Assembly: GCF_009600315.1 (NCBI RefSeq)
Contig: NZ_WIWC01000033.1
Location: forward strand, 1-55,504
DNA from: Pseudomonas helleri
GTDB lineage: Bacteria > Pseudomonadota > Gammaproteobacteria > Pseudomonadales > Pseudomonadaceae
DNA length: 55,504 nt
Direction of reading: 5' to 3'
This document shows, piece after piece, positions 44,638 through 53,747 of this stretch. The stretch's first letter is position 1, and the number at the start of each line of letters is the position of its first letter. Under the pieces are notes generated by a model. The model had not been told where the DNA came from and made no database searches. It saw only the letters and a program-made list of their open reading frames with translations. Made by a program: the position numbers and the translations under genes.

Positions 44638-44654
44638 TAACGCGCGGTTATCAA
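44634..44654. promoter_or_regulatory. Dyad TTGATAAC-GCGCG-GTTATCAA
   Basis: A perfect eight-base inverted repeat at the end of the LysR gene (includes its TGA stop), 84 bases before the MFS start. It has the same GATAAC/GTTATC half-site as the dyad at the LysR start, so it is a candidate operator for the carrier gene. Confidence 0.55.
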
Positions 44655-44737
44655 CCGATGGAATCTTGTGATTGGGCACTGGGTACGGGGGCAACTATAA
44701 AGAAGAGGATTAAAAAAACCGCTCACCAGAGGCGCGC

Positions 44738-46009
44738 ATGAAAACAATAAAAAACTACAAAACGCTGACCATCTTCTTTCTGTTCCTGATTGGCGTGGTC
44801 AACTACCTGGACCGCAGTGCGCTGTCCATCGCCAACACCACGATTCAAGCAGACCTGGCCATCAGCCCGATGCAAATGGGCGTGATGCTGTCGGCCTTTT
44901 CCATTGCTTATGCCTTCTCGCAACTTCCCCTCGGCGCCTTGATCGACAAACTGGGCAGCAAACTGGCACTGGGCGGTTCGTTGGTGGTGTGGTCGGTGGC
45001 GCAAGCCGCCTTCGGACTGTTCAGCAGCTACGGTCATCTGGTGGGTTTGCGAGTACTGCTGGGAATTGGCGAAGCGCCGGTATTCCCCTCGGCGGCCAAG
45101 GCCTTGTCGGAGTGGTTCGACACCCAGGAGCGTGGCACCGCCACCGGCTGGGTGTGGTCATCGACCTGTATCGGCCCGTGCTTGGCCCCACCGTTATTGA
45201 CCGTCTTCATGGTGCATTTGGGCTGGCGCGGGATGTTTATCCTGACCGGCGTTTTAGGGCTGTTGCTGGCGGTGTGCTGGTTCAAGTTCTACAAAAGCAA
45301 AGCGCAATACATGGCCGAAACCGGCCGCGCTGAACCGGTGCCGGTGCAGCAGGCGAAAGCGCCGAAGGTTCGCTGGACCTCGCTGTTCAAAGACCGCAAC
45401 ACCTGGGGCGCGTTTCTCGGGTTTATGGGCGTGATCTACATGATCTGGCTCAACCTCACCTGGCTGCCCGGCTACTTTGAGCGCGAGCACGGCCTTGATC
45501 TGTATCGCACGGCGTGGGTGGTGTCACTGGCGTATCTGTTTGGCGCTCTGGGCACCATCGTCGCCGGTAAGTGCTGCGACCGACTGGTGGCGCGGGGTAT
45601 GCGGGTACTGGCCAGCCGCAAGTTGATGGTCATTCTGGGGCTGCTCGGCGGGGCGCTGTTTACCTTGATCGTGGCCTTTACCACCAACGTCGTGGCGTGT
45701 GTGGTGCTGCTGTGCCTGACCATGTTCTTTATCAACATCTCCAGCGCCACGGCGTGGATGATCGTCAACACCATCGTGCCGTCGGAGCGGGTCGCCTCGT
45801 TTGGCTCGATCCAGAATTTTGGCGGCTATCTGGCGGGTTCCATTGCGCCGATCCTGACTGGCTTCAGCGTTCAGCAGAGCGGCTCGTTCTCCTCGGCGTT
45901 TGTGATCAGTGCGGTGGTGGCTGCGTGCTCGGCGTTTGCTTATTTTGCGCTGCTCAAAGAACCGGCAGCCCCGGTAATGCGACTGGAGGCGGTGCCTGCG
46001 GTGGTCTAG
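44738..46009 (+). CDS. MFS transporter, ACS family (sugar-acid type)
   Basis: A 423-residue carrier with about 12 membrane helices. VVNYLDRSALSIAN in helix 1 and LGIGEAPVFPSAAKALSEWF after helix 4 are typical of D-galactonate/glucarate/hexuronate carriers. It lies downstream of the LysR gene behind the GATAAC dyad, and is a second importer for the same cluster, perhaps with another specificity. No strong Shine-Dalgarno sequence is seen before ATG 44738. Confidence 0.9.
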   Translation: MKTIKNYKTLTIFFLFLIGVVNYLDRSALSIANTTIQADLAISPMQMGVMLSAFSIAYAFSQLPLGALIDKLGSKLALGGSLVVWSVAQAAFGLFSSYGHLVGLRVLLGIGEAPVFPSAAKALSEWFDTQERGTATGWVWSSTCIGPCLAPPLLTVFMVHLGWRGMFILTGVLGLLLAVCWFKFYKSKAQYMAETGRAEPVPVQQAKAPKVRWTSLFKDRNTWGAFLGFMGVIYMIWLNLTWLPGYFEREHGLDLYRTAWVVSLAYLFGALGTIVAGKCCDRLVARGMRVLASRKLMVILGLLGGALFTLIVAFTTNVVACVVLLCLTMFFINISSATAWMIVNTIVPSERVASFGSIQNFGGYLAGSIAPILTGFSVQQSGSFSSAFVISAVVAACSAFAYFALLKEPAAPVMRLEAVPAVV

Positions 46010-46062
46010 GTGGTTTCCCTTGTAACATAGCCAGTCAGCCCGCCAGGATCAGGAATCACTTA

Positions 46063-46638
46063 ATGGCTTTACGTTTGACGTTGGTCGCTCATGCCCGAAC
46101 GCGTGCACAGAAAAAAGCGCGTTTTGCGGCCGAGGAATCCGTGGAAATGGACTGGCAGGCACAGGCCAATTCGCGCTCTCAATTTTCATCCCGGACGACG
46201 CGTTACCTGTGTGGCCCGGAAGCGCGGGCGAGGGAAACAGCGGCGTTGTTTTCAGCGGATGTCCGGATAGAGCAGAGTCTGCGCGATTGTGATTTTGGGC
46301 GCTGGAAAGGATGTTTGCTGGATGATATTGAGCCTGAGCAGTTGGGGCTATGGATGGCTGACTGGCAGGCGAACCCGCACGGGGGCGAGTCTGTGGAGCA
46401 ACTGTGTCAGCGCGTGCGGGAGTGGATGGCAGCGCTGACGGGGACTGGCCATATTGTGGCGGTGACTCATCCGTTGGTCATGCGTGCGGCACTGATGAAC
46501 GTATTGCAATGCCCGCCGTCGGCGTTTCATTCGATTGATATTGAACCCTTGTCGATGATCGATTTGCGCTGCAACGGGAAATGGCGGATGCGGGTAGCGC
46601 CCTCACCCCAACCCTCTCCCGGAGGGAGAGGGGATTAA
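46063..46638 (+). CDS. Histidine phosphatase family protein with altered RHG motif
   Basis: A 191-residue phosphoglycerate-mutase-fold protein. The catalytic motif is AHART (9-13), so the usual Arg of RHG is Ala, though His10 is kept; VAVTHPLVMRAAL holds the second histidine. Activity is therefore uncertain. ATG 46063 follows AGGAATC. The last residues (APSPQPSPGGRGD) are encoded by the intergenic inverted repeat, so the original stop was replaced. The frame open from 45571 is a shadow inside the MFS gene. Confidence 0.8.
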   Translation: MALRLTLVAHARTRAQKKARFAAEESVEMDWQAQANSRSQFSSRTTRYLCGPEARARETAALFSADVRIEQSLRDCDFGRWKGCLLDDIEPEQLGLWMADWQANPHGGESVEQLCQRVREWMAALTGTGHIVAVTHPLVMRAALMNVLQCPPSAFHSIDIEPLSMIDLRCNGKWRMRVAPSPQPSPGGRGD

Positions 46639-46690
46639 GAGCAAACCCAATCCAGCCCCCTTTCCCTCTGGGAGAGGGTTGGGGTGAGGG
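46600..46690. repeat. Perfect 21-base inverted repeat (CCCTCACCCCAACCCTCTCC type)
   Basis: The arms 46600-46620 and 46670-46690 are exact reverse complements around a 49-base loop. The left arm forms the end of the histidine-phosphatase gene. A partial copy lies at 34874. Confidence 0.93.
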
Positions 46691-46703
46691 TAGCTCGGAA
46701 CAC

Positions 46704-46955
46704 CTAAAGCCACGTTTCAATGATGTGGTTGTCCAGATCTTCGAGGTCCGCCATGCCCACGACCCGCGTAGTGTTCAGGCCGCGCAGGTAGCCCCTGAGC
46801 TGATTGGCGGTGGCCCGGATGCCCTCCGGGCTGGCGTTGTCGTCATTCAGAACTTCTTCGTAAAGCACCAGGTATTCAGCCACGCGCTCACGATATTCGG
46901 GTAACACGGCAGTGCGGATACGGTCGAAGGTTCTGTGTTTTTGATGTGAATTCAC
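46704..46955 (-). CDS. 83-residue helical protein of unknown function
   Basis: The product is mostly predicted helical and charged (RIRTAVLPEYRERVAEYLVL, LNTTRVVGMADLEDLDNHII). No known domain is recognised. It lacks a signal peptide, so it is probably cytosolic. It is followed by the histidine-phosphatase repeat and preceded, after about 85 bases, by the acid phosphatase gene on the same strand. Confidence 0.7.
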   Translation of the reverse strand: MNSHQKHRTFDRIRTAVLPEYRERVAEYLVLYEEVLNDDNASPEGIRATANQLRGYLRGLNTTRVVGMADLEDLDNHIIETWL

Positions 46956-47040
46956 GGTTCACCCTGTGTGTTGTTATTGGTGGTGGCCCCCAATGTAGCG
47001 CACGTTCATCGGGAGCCGCCAACACACAGTGAACAGGGCT

Positions 47041-48339
47041 TTATTGAAAGGTATAAGGCGTCAGCGCCGTCGGGTCGATGTTCTGGTCGACTTTACTCAT
47101 GGCTTCCTTGAGCGGGCAAAGCAGGCCGACACTGGTTTTGCGGCAGTCTTTGGCGCTTTCGAAATCGGCCTTGAGGGGTTTTTCGGTTCCGGACAATGGA
47201 GCCAGTCTGCGAATTTGATCCATTGACTGCGCTTCAAAGGCTATACGCAGAAAGTACTCGCCGGTTTTGGCTTCCTTGTAGCGTTCAAACTGCAACGTGC
47301 CCACGGGCGGGATGTTGTTTTCAATGTAGTCACCGAGCTTCCAGCCAAAGCCGAGCATGGTGCGCAGGTAGGAAATATTCGTGTCGTGGGCCACCAGCAG
47401 CATCAGCGGAACGTCAGGCGGCGTGCTTGGGTCGGCTTTGCCGGCCAGTGAGGTGCCTTGCTTGAGTTCCAGAGAAATCTGGTTCATCAGCTCGGAGGCG
47501 CCGCGACTGGCGATGTACGGAATGTCATTGAGAAAATCATATTTGGCTTTGGTCAGCACCATCAGGCTGGAGACTTCAGCGGCGGTGCGGGCATGGCCAA
47601 AAGCTACTTTATCCAGCGGCAGTCCCTGGCTGTATTCCAGGCGGAATACTTCACCCATGTTGGCCCCGGCACTCAGGCCCTTGATCGAGAAGCGGCCTTT
47701 GGCGTTTTGTACCAGTGTCCACTTTTCCTTGCCGTAGGGGCAGTCGGCACCGGGCAGGCAGGCGACTTCCTTGAGCTGTTCTTCGTAAGGTGCGTAGCGG
47801 GCTTGCGCGGCTTCAACACTGCCGCCCAGCGCTTGCAGGATCTGCGCCCGGGCTTTCTCGGGGTCGAGGGCAGCAAAAGGCATTTGATTGGCCTGAAACA
47901 ACGGGTCCAGATTGCCGCTGACGTAGGTGGGTTGAAAACCGCAGCCGGGAAACATCCCGTCGAGCAGGGCTTGTGCAGTGGCTTTGGTGCGTTGCAAGGG
48001 GCTTGCGTGCACCAGCAATTGATTGGCCTGCGGACAGCCCTTGGGGATTAGTCCGGCACTGCGCAACACCTCGCCACGGTAGCGGCCCATTTCAACCGCG
48101 CCGGTATAGCCGTGGCCGGTCAGATTGCCAAAAGGCACCAGCCACACGGGCCAGTGGCGCTCTGTGACCTTGGTCAGCAATTTTTCATTGGAGGCGGTGG
48201 GCGGGCGAACGCCGTGACGGCTGACTTGGACGACTTTATCCAGCACATAGCCATCACTGGTCGGGGTCTGAGCAAAGGCTGCGGGGCTGATGGTACTGGC
48301 CAGCAACAGGCCTGTGCAGAGAGGGAGCCACGTTTTCAT
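47041..48339 (-). CDS. Periplasmic histidine acid phosphatase, AppA/phytase-like
   Basis: A 432-residue exported phosphatase: signal peptide MKTWLPLCTGLLLASTISPA (cleaved after AFA), phosphohistidine motif RHGVRPP (41-47, nucleophile His42) and the proton-donor motif AHDT with His318-Asp319. Six or more cysteines may form disulfides, as in AppA. The family releases phosphate from phytate, glucose-1-phosphate or other monoesters; the substrate is not fixed by sequence. It has no apparent operon partner apart from the small gene downstream. Confidence 0.9.
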   Translation of the reverse strand: MKTWLPLCTGLLLASTISPAAFAQTPTSDGYVLDKVVQVSRHGVRPPTASNEKLLTKVTERHWPVWLVPFGNLTGHGYTGAVEMGRYRGEVLRSAGLIPKGCPQANQLLVHASPLQRTKATAQALLDGMFPGCGFQPTYVSGNLDPLFQANQMPFAALDPEKARAQILQALGGSVEAAQARYAPYEEQLKEVACLPGADCPYGKEKWTLVQNAKGRFSIKGLSAGANMGEVFRLEYSQGLPLDKVAFGHARTAAEVSSLMVLTKAKYDFLNDIPYIASRGASELMNQISLELKQGTSLAGKADPSTPPDVPLMLLVAHDTNISYLRTMLGFGWKLGDYIENNIPPVGTLQFERYKEAKTGEYFLRIAFEAQSMDQIRRLAPLSGTEKPLKADFESAKDCRKTSVGLLCPLKEAMSKVDQNIDPTALTPYTFQ

Positions 48340-48565
48340 CGATTTTCCTTTTGGTCATCCAGGACACCATTGCGCGCAGAGTCTAGACGGCAAACCGACC
48401 ACGTACCGCAAAACCTGTGCAGCCTTTGAACCTTCGTTTTCGATCAGTCCACGAGGGCGCAAGGGCCAATTGCCAGAATCCTGCGGCGATTGCTTGAAAT
48501 CCCCAGTCAGTGCTGCGTATTTTGTGTGAATTGCCCCTCGCGGCGTGCTCAACAAGGAAAGCGTC

Positions 48566-49909
48566 ATGACCACCCCGTGTCAGGCTCCACTCATGCAGGC
48601 ATTGGCTGGCATTGACGAAATTGAATGCGTGACCCCCGACCTTAACGGCGTGCCGCGCGGCAAAGTGATGACGGGGGCGGGTTTCCTTGAAGGACGGCGC
48701 CTGCAAATGGCCCGTGGCGTCCTGCTGCAATGCATCATGGGCGGCTACCCTGAAGCCTGTTTTTATGGCGGTGAAGACGGTGATCTGGCGCTGGTGCCAG
48801 ACCCGACCCACATTCATCGTCTGCCCTGGAGTACACCGCCACGGGCATTGGCCATTTGTGATGCCAATGAACTCTCGGGTGGTCCCTCAGCCCTCTCGAC
48901 CCGTGGCCAGCTCAAGGCTGTGATTGCCCGTTACGCTGCGCATGGGCTGGCGCCGGTGGTGGCGACCGAGCTGGAGTTTTTTGTCTTTGCGCCCAATCCC
49001 GACCCGACTCAAGCCTTTCGCCCGCCCGTTGGCCTGGACGGTCGACGCGAAGACGGCAGTGCTGCGTTCAGCATCAGTTCCAACAACGGCCTGCGGCCAT
49101 TCTTCAGCGAGGTGTATGCGAGCATGGCGGCGCTGGGTCTGCCCCGTGACACCGTTATGCATGAAATGGGCGTCAGTCAGTTTGAGATCAACCTGCTGCA
49201 CGGTGACGCGTTGCTGCTGGCCGATCAGACTTTTTTATTCAAGCACCTGCTCAAGGAAGTCGCGCTTAAACACGGCCTGACCGTGGTGTGCATGGCCAAG
49301 CCGCTGGCGCACACGGCAGGCAGTTCGATGCATATTCACCAAAGCGTGGTGGCGCAGGGCAGCGGGCAGAATGTATTCAGCGATGAGGCGGGGCAACCCA
49401 CCGCGATGTTTCGCCACTTTATCGGTGGGCAGCAAGCGTGCATGGCCGACTTCACCGCGCTGTTTGCGCCAAACGTCAACTCATACCAGCGCTTGTGCCA
49501 CCCGTACGCATCGCCAAACAACGCCTGCTGGTCACTGGATAACCGCTCCGCCGGGTTGCGCATTCCGGCCAGCGCAGCGGTAGCCCGGCGCGTCGAAAAC
49601 CGCTTGCCGGGTGCAGACGCCAACCCTTATCTGGCCATTGCCGCCAGTTTGGCCGCCGGCTTGCATGGCATCGAACAAAAGCTGGAACCGACGCCTGCCA
49701 TTCAGGGCCAATTCGAGGTCCCGGATGCCTTGTTACTGCCCTGTACCTTGCATGCCGCGCTAGAGCGACTTAAGCGCAGCCGTTTAGCGATTGAACTGTT
49801 CGGCACTGAGTTCATCGAAGGCTACATCGCGTCCAAGACTCTGGAGCTCACCAGCTTCTACGATGAAATCACTCCCTGGGAGCGCCGTGTATTGGCGGCT
49901 CAGGCTTAA
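48566..49909 (+). CDS. Glutamine synthetase family protein, gamma-glutamylpolyamine synthetase-like
   Basis: A 447-residue GS-III-like ligase of the PuuA/PauA group, which glutamylates putrescine or other amines using ATP. Landmarks are DLNGVPRGKVM (about 25-35), ATELEFFVF (catalytic metal Glu), GVSQFEINLLHGDAL, GSSMHIHQSV and the NPYLAIAASLAAG end. ATG 48566 follows AAGGAAAGCG; the frame start at 48545 has no ribosome site. It is followed by a transporter gene after 21 bases, suggesting amine use, though no other puu/pau gene is present. Confidence 0.9.
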   Translation: MTTPCQAPLMQALAGIDEIECVTPDLNGVPRGKVMTGAGFLEGRRLQMARGVLLQCIMGGYPEACFYGGEDGDLALVPDPTHIHRLPWSTPPRALAICDANELSGGPSALSTRGQLKAVIARYAAHGLAPVVATELEFFVFAPNPDPTQAFRPPVGLDGRREDGSAAFSISSNNGLRPFFSEVYASMAALGLPRDTVMHEMGVSQFEINLLHGDALLLADQTFLFKHLLKEVALKHGLTVVCMAKPLAHTAGSSMHIHQSVVAQGSGQNVFSDEAGQPTAMFRHFIGGQQACMADFTALFAPNVNSYQRLCHPYASPNNACWSLDNRSAGLRIPASAAVARRVENRLPGADANPYLAIAASLAAGLHGIEQKLEPTPAIQGQFEVPDALLLPCTLHAALERLKRSRLAIELFGTEFIEGYIASKTLELTSFYDEITPWERRVLAAQA

Positions 49910-49930
49910 GCAGGAGTCGCACGGAACGCC

Positions 49931-51274
49931 ATGCATCAAATCTGGAAATCCTTTCGCGCGTTGTATTTTGCTTCGCTGATGATGTTGATTGGCTCGGGCC
50001 TGTTAAGCACCTACCTGGCGCTGCGTCTGGCCGCCGACAATGTCGACGGTTTATGGATCGGCGCCTTGATGGCCGCCAACTATTTTGGTCTGGTACTGGG
50101 GGGCAAAATTGGCCACCGGTTGATTGCCCGAGTGGGGCATATCCGCGCCTACGCCACCTGTGCCGGCATCGTCGGCGCGGCGGTGCTCTGTCACGGTCTG
50201 ACCGACTGGCTGCCGATGTGGCTGCTGCTACGGGTGATTGTCGGTTTGGGCATGATGTGCCAATACATGGTCATCGAAAGCTGGCTCAACGAGCAGGCCG
50301 ACGCCAAACAGCGGGGCGTGGTCTTTAGCCTGTACATGATCGCCTCCTACCTGGGGCTGGTACTGGGGCAACTGATACTCGTCATCCACCCGCAACTGGG
50401 CCTTGAGTTGCTGATGCTTGTGGCCATGTGTTTTGCCCTGTGCCTGGTGCCTGTGGCCATGACCCGACGAATTCACCCGGCGCCCTTGCACCCGGCACCG
50501 ATGGACCCGAAATTCTTTATACAGCGGGTACCTCAATCCTTGATCGCCGTACTGGGCGCGGGCTCACTGGTGGGTTCGTTCTACGGCTTGGCGCCGCTGT
50601 ACGCCTCCCAACAAGGGCTGTCCACCGAACTGGTCGGTTTGTACATGGGCTGCTGCATCTTCGCAGGCCTGCTGGTGCAATGGCCGTTGGGCTGGTTGTC
50701 GGATCGCTATGACCGACCGTTGCTGATCCGCATCCTCGCGTTCTTGCTGGCCCTGGCCTCATTGCCACTGGCGCTCTTGCCGTCGGTACCCGTTGAAGTC
50801 CTGTTTGCCGCAGGCTTTCTCAGCGCGTTGTTGCAGTTCTGCATCTACCCGCTGGCCGTTGCCTTTGCCAATGACCACATCGAACCGGAGCGGCGCGTGT
50901 CCTTGACCGCCATGCTGCTGGTGACCTACGGCATCGGTGCCAGCATCGGCCCGCTGCTGGCGGGTGTACTGATGAAAATCATGGGCAGCCAAATGCTCTA
51001 CGCCTTCTTCAGCGTGGCGGGATTGCTGCTGGTGTGGCGCATCCGCCCGAATGACGTGACCAACCTGCACCAGGTCGACGACGCCCCGCTGCAACACGTC
51101 GCCATGCCGGACAGCATGTCCAGCTCTCCTCTGGTGGCTGCGCTTGACCCGCGGGTCGATGAGCAAGTGGTGCAGGATCAGATGGTGGATAACGTGGAGC
51201 CGCAAGGTGAATCGGAGCCACAGCCTGAAGTTCACCCGCAAGACGTTACCCAAGAGACTGAGCGTAAGGAGTGA
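49931..51274 (+). CDS. MFS transporter (YcaD/UMF-like)
   Basis: A 447-residue carrier with 12 predicted helices and a long acidic C-terminal tail (about 385-447, rich in Glu, Gln, Asp and Pro) that is cytosolic. ATG 49931 is preceded by GGAGTCGC. ESWLNEQADAKQRGVVFSLY (after helix 4) is typical of the YcaD-type group. Likely cotranscribed with the GS-like gene. Substrate unknown. Confidence 0.88.
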   Translation: MHQIWKSFRALYFASLMMLIGSGLLSTYLALRLAADNVDGLWIGALMAANYFGLVLGGKIGHRLIARVGHIRAYATCAGIVGAAVLCHGLTDWLPMWLLLRVIVGLGMMCQYMVIESWLNEQADAKQRGVVFSLYMIASYLGLVLGQLILVIHPQLGLELLMLVAMCFALCLVPVAMTRRIHPAPLHPAPMDPKFFIQRVPQSLIAVLGAGSLVGSFYGLAPLYASQQGLSTELVGLYMGCCIFAGLLVQWPLGWLSDRYDRPLLIRILAFLLALASLPLALLPSVPVEVLFAAGFLSALLQFCIYPLAVAFANDHIEPERRVSLTAMLLVTYGIGASIGPLLAGVLMKIMGSQMLYAFFSVAGLLLVWRIRPNDVTNLHQVDDAPLQHVAMPDSMSSSPLVAALDPRVDEQVVQDQMVDNVEPQGESEPQPEVHPQDVTQETERKE

Positions 51275-52620
51275 CAGTCATGGGTTTGAAGCACCTTTAA
51301 GGCGCTTTGGACTGCTGGGGAAGGGCGTCTGACATGGCATGGGTGCACAGTGGTAACTGTTGAGTCCGTCTGGAGTTTGATTTCGGTGGAGATATTCTTC
51401 GCCTTTATAGTGCCATGACCTTTGAGCAAGGCCATGGGTTTGAAGGTGCCGGGTTCGTACACATCGCTGCTTTAAAGAGTCCAGACTTGGACACCTTCTT
51501 GGTAGATTTTTTCGGGGTTAGACCGTCGCGTTCCCAGAGAAATTGAGTGATCTTGACGTCCATGTCTTTGGCGATGCGTCGGCCAAAGGTGTCGTAGCGG
51601 TAGGCGACGTCGCTGCCGTCGGGCAGGGTAATGCCGATGAGGCGGTGTTGGCTGTCGTAGCGGTAGTGGCGCACCAGTCGTTGGCCGGCGCCGCGTCGTT
51701 CGCGGATGAGGTTGCCGTAGGCGTCGTAGTCGAAGTGGCAGTCGCCTTGCATCAGCAGGCGGTTGCCTTTGATTTTGCCGTGGCTGCGGCCCTGGCCGTT
51801 GTAGCTTTGGCTGAGCAGGTTGCCCGCCGGGTCGTGGGCGAAGTGTTCGACGTGGTTGATGAAGCCGACGACTTCGGTGAGGCGGTCGAGGGGGTCGTAG
51901 GCGTAGCTGTTTTGACCTTTGCGGCTGTCGGTGAGCAGGCGCAGGTTGCTGTTGGCGTCGTATTGGTAGCTGCGCCGGTAGTGGTAGTGGCCGGTGACTT
52001 CGCCGTTGTGGTCGAGCGGGTGGACGCGGTGTTCCTTGAGGCGGTGTTGTTCGTCGTAGTGGTATTCGCTGAGCACCGCGCCTTGTTGGCGCATGATTTC
52101 GCGCCCGTGTTCAAAGCGGTGGCCGGTGAGGCGCTGGCCGTTGAGGTGGATGGCTTTGAGCACGCCGCCGGGGTGGTAGAGGTAGTGCAGGCGGTTGCCG
52201 TCGGGCAGTTTGCAGTGGCTGAGCTGGCCAAGGGCGTCGTAGCGGTAGCGCAGGGTGGCCCAGCCCTGATGCTCGGTGATGAGGCGGTCTTGCAGGTCGT
52301 ATTCGTAGGCCAGCGGCCATTGGCCGTCGTCGACGGCGGTGAGGCGGCCGAGGCTGTCGTAGGTGTAGGTGATTTCACTGCCGTCGGGCAGGGTTTTGAT
52401 CAGCAGGCGTCCGGCACTGTCGCGCTGGTAGGCGTTTTTCAGCGGTTGGGTGTCGGAGTATTCGGTTTTTTCCAGCAGGTGGTAGGCTTATTCGTAGCGG
52501 GTGATGCGCTTACGTTCGGCGGTGTCTTAGCCGTAAAAGTTGTAAAGCCGCAGTGCAGGGATATTTGGCTCAGGCGTCCTGCGGCGTCCCATTTGTAGTG
52601 GGTGAGTTTCCCACCCATGT
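51275..52620 (-). pseudogene. Second Rhs core fragment, degenerate
   Basis: YD-repeat Rhs core sequence (HYKWDAAGRL, LPDGSEITYTYDSLGRL, YQYDANSNLRLL, FDYDAYGNLIRE, YRYDTFGRRIAKD) runs from about 52620 down to 51500. Stops interrupt it near 52488-52490 and 52528-52530 (former Tyr codons). Near 51500 it shifts frame (WERDGLTP then EKIYQEG), has a TAA, then resumes as MYEPGTFKPMALLKGHGT before losing all similarity at about 51410. It has neither a complete core nor an intact toxin tip. Compared with the Rhs gene at the right edge it is a direct repeat displaced by 3197 bases. Confidence 0.85.
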
Positions 52621-52744
52621 TGGCTCTGCATTGGAAATAGCGAAGCCGAATGCCAGATTGCTAATATGTCTATATTGAATGTTTTAAAGAGCATTTATAT
52701 ACGAGGTGTGAGCCTGCAGGTGCAATGAGCTTACGGAGATCTCC

Positions 52745-53290
52745 CTAAACGGTATTTCTTAGTTTTTGTTCGTAACTACTAAGAAAATCTGCCCAGTTGT
52801 GTACTAACTGGTCTTCTGAAGTTGCTGAGTCCTCTGGGTGGGTATATATCTAATAAGAGTTGATACTTCTTCTGGATATCCAAAATCAGCGTAAATCTCA
52901 TCGATTGTTTCAAAAGGGTCGTTGTAGTGGTGTTTATTCTCGAAAAGCCAAGATAGCAATGTGTAGATCCAGACTTTTGAGGGGTCTTTTTCAGTATTAG
53001 TGTTCTGGGTGAGAGAGCGAAGTAATTCGTGCGCATTAAATATGCTCTTGAGTGCTTAATGATGCTAGCTCTACTTGCTTGTTACATGGGTCTAATGCCA
53101 ATGCTTCTGATGCGTACTGTGAAACCCCGCTTTCATTTGTATGGAGTTTGCTTAGTCCGTATTGAAGCTCTTTCCAGCTTAAGTTTTGCGCTTTGTGGTG
53201 AGTATATATTCCGTCAAGTAAAGGAAGCATTACATTAATCCTTTTTAAAATAATTGAGCAGTTTTTCAAGCTATTCGAATTCACAATCAT
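52745..53290 (-). pseudogene. DUF2247-type immunity protein gene, two compensating frameshifts
   Basis: The N-terminal part (LSWKELQYGLSKLHTNESG to ASLSTQEHI) and the C-terminal part (EDSATSEDQLVHNWADFLSS to the TAG at 52745) are in one frame. The middle (AHELLRSLTQNTN, VWIYTLLSWLFENKHHYND, IDEIYADFGYPEEVSTLIRY) is in another. Together they match the DUF2247 layout of about 180 residues, a family often encoded as immunity proteins of polymorphic toxins. Breaks lie at about 53036-53042 (extra base) and 52855-52862 (missing base). No Shine-Dalgarno is seen. An orphan immunity gene without its toxin here. Confidence 0.75.
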
Positions 53291-53435
53291 TTATATATGT
53301 ATGACTGTGAATTATTTTTTAAGCGCTTCTCATGCTTTAGAGTCAGTAAGCGTTGGTTGGCCCAGTCGATATTTAGCAGGGGATAAAAATCTCGTCAGTC
53401 TGAGCTTATGATATTTATTAAAAGTCATTACGCGC

Positions 53436-53747
53436 CTAAGATTTTAAAATATCTAAGCTACCATGTTTAGACGTTATAGATTGCACGCAGTCATCTTCAT
53501 TGATGAAAGGGGAGCTACTGAGCCTATCTAAGATCCAATGTGCGTTCAATTCAGAAAATAAATGATTCCAAGTGGGGTCTCTCGCCTCTAATTCTGTGAT
53601 TACCACCCCCTTAAACCCATACCCTTTCCCCTCAGTTAATAGAAATGAGTTTTTTTTATAAGAATAGGCAATAACTTTTGGCCAGTCTGTACTGTGTGGA
53701 TACTCAGGCTCCAAATCTACTTTTGCTACTGTATAAAAACTGTCCAT
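53436..53747 (-). CDS. Candidate immunity protein of the Rhs toxin
   Basis: A 103-residue soluble acidic protein with no recognised domain (starts MDSFYTVAKVDLEPEYPHST). Its ATG overlaps the toxin stop by one base (TAATG), and a strong GGAGG Shine-Dalgarno lies in the last toxin codons, so it is translationally coupled. A small gene directly after an Rhs tip is by rule the cognate immunity gene. The composition is A+T-richer than the core, as expected for exchangeable tip/immunity cassettes. Confidence 0.75.
   Translation of the reverse strand: MDSFYTVAKVDLEPEYPHSTDWPKVIAYSYKKNSFLLTEGKGYGFKGVVITELEARDPTWNHLFSELNAHWILDRLSSSPFINEDDCVQSITSKHGSLDILKS

Noticed and set aside
45571..46062. Upstream extension of the histidine-phosphatase frame
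   Set aside because: It lies out of frame inside the MFS gene; SD and family N-terminus place the start at 46063.
51543..52598. 351-residue plus-strand frame rich in Val/Ala/Gly
   Set aside because: Antisense shadow of the Rhs core repeats; no ribosome site and a low-complexity composition.
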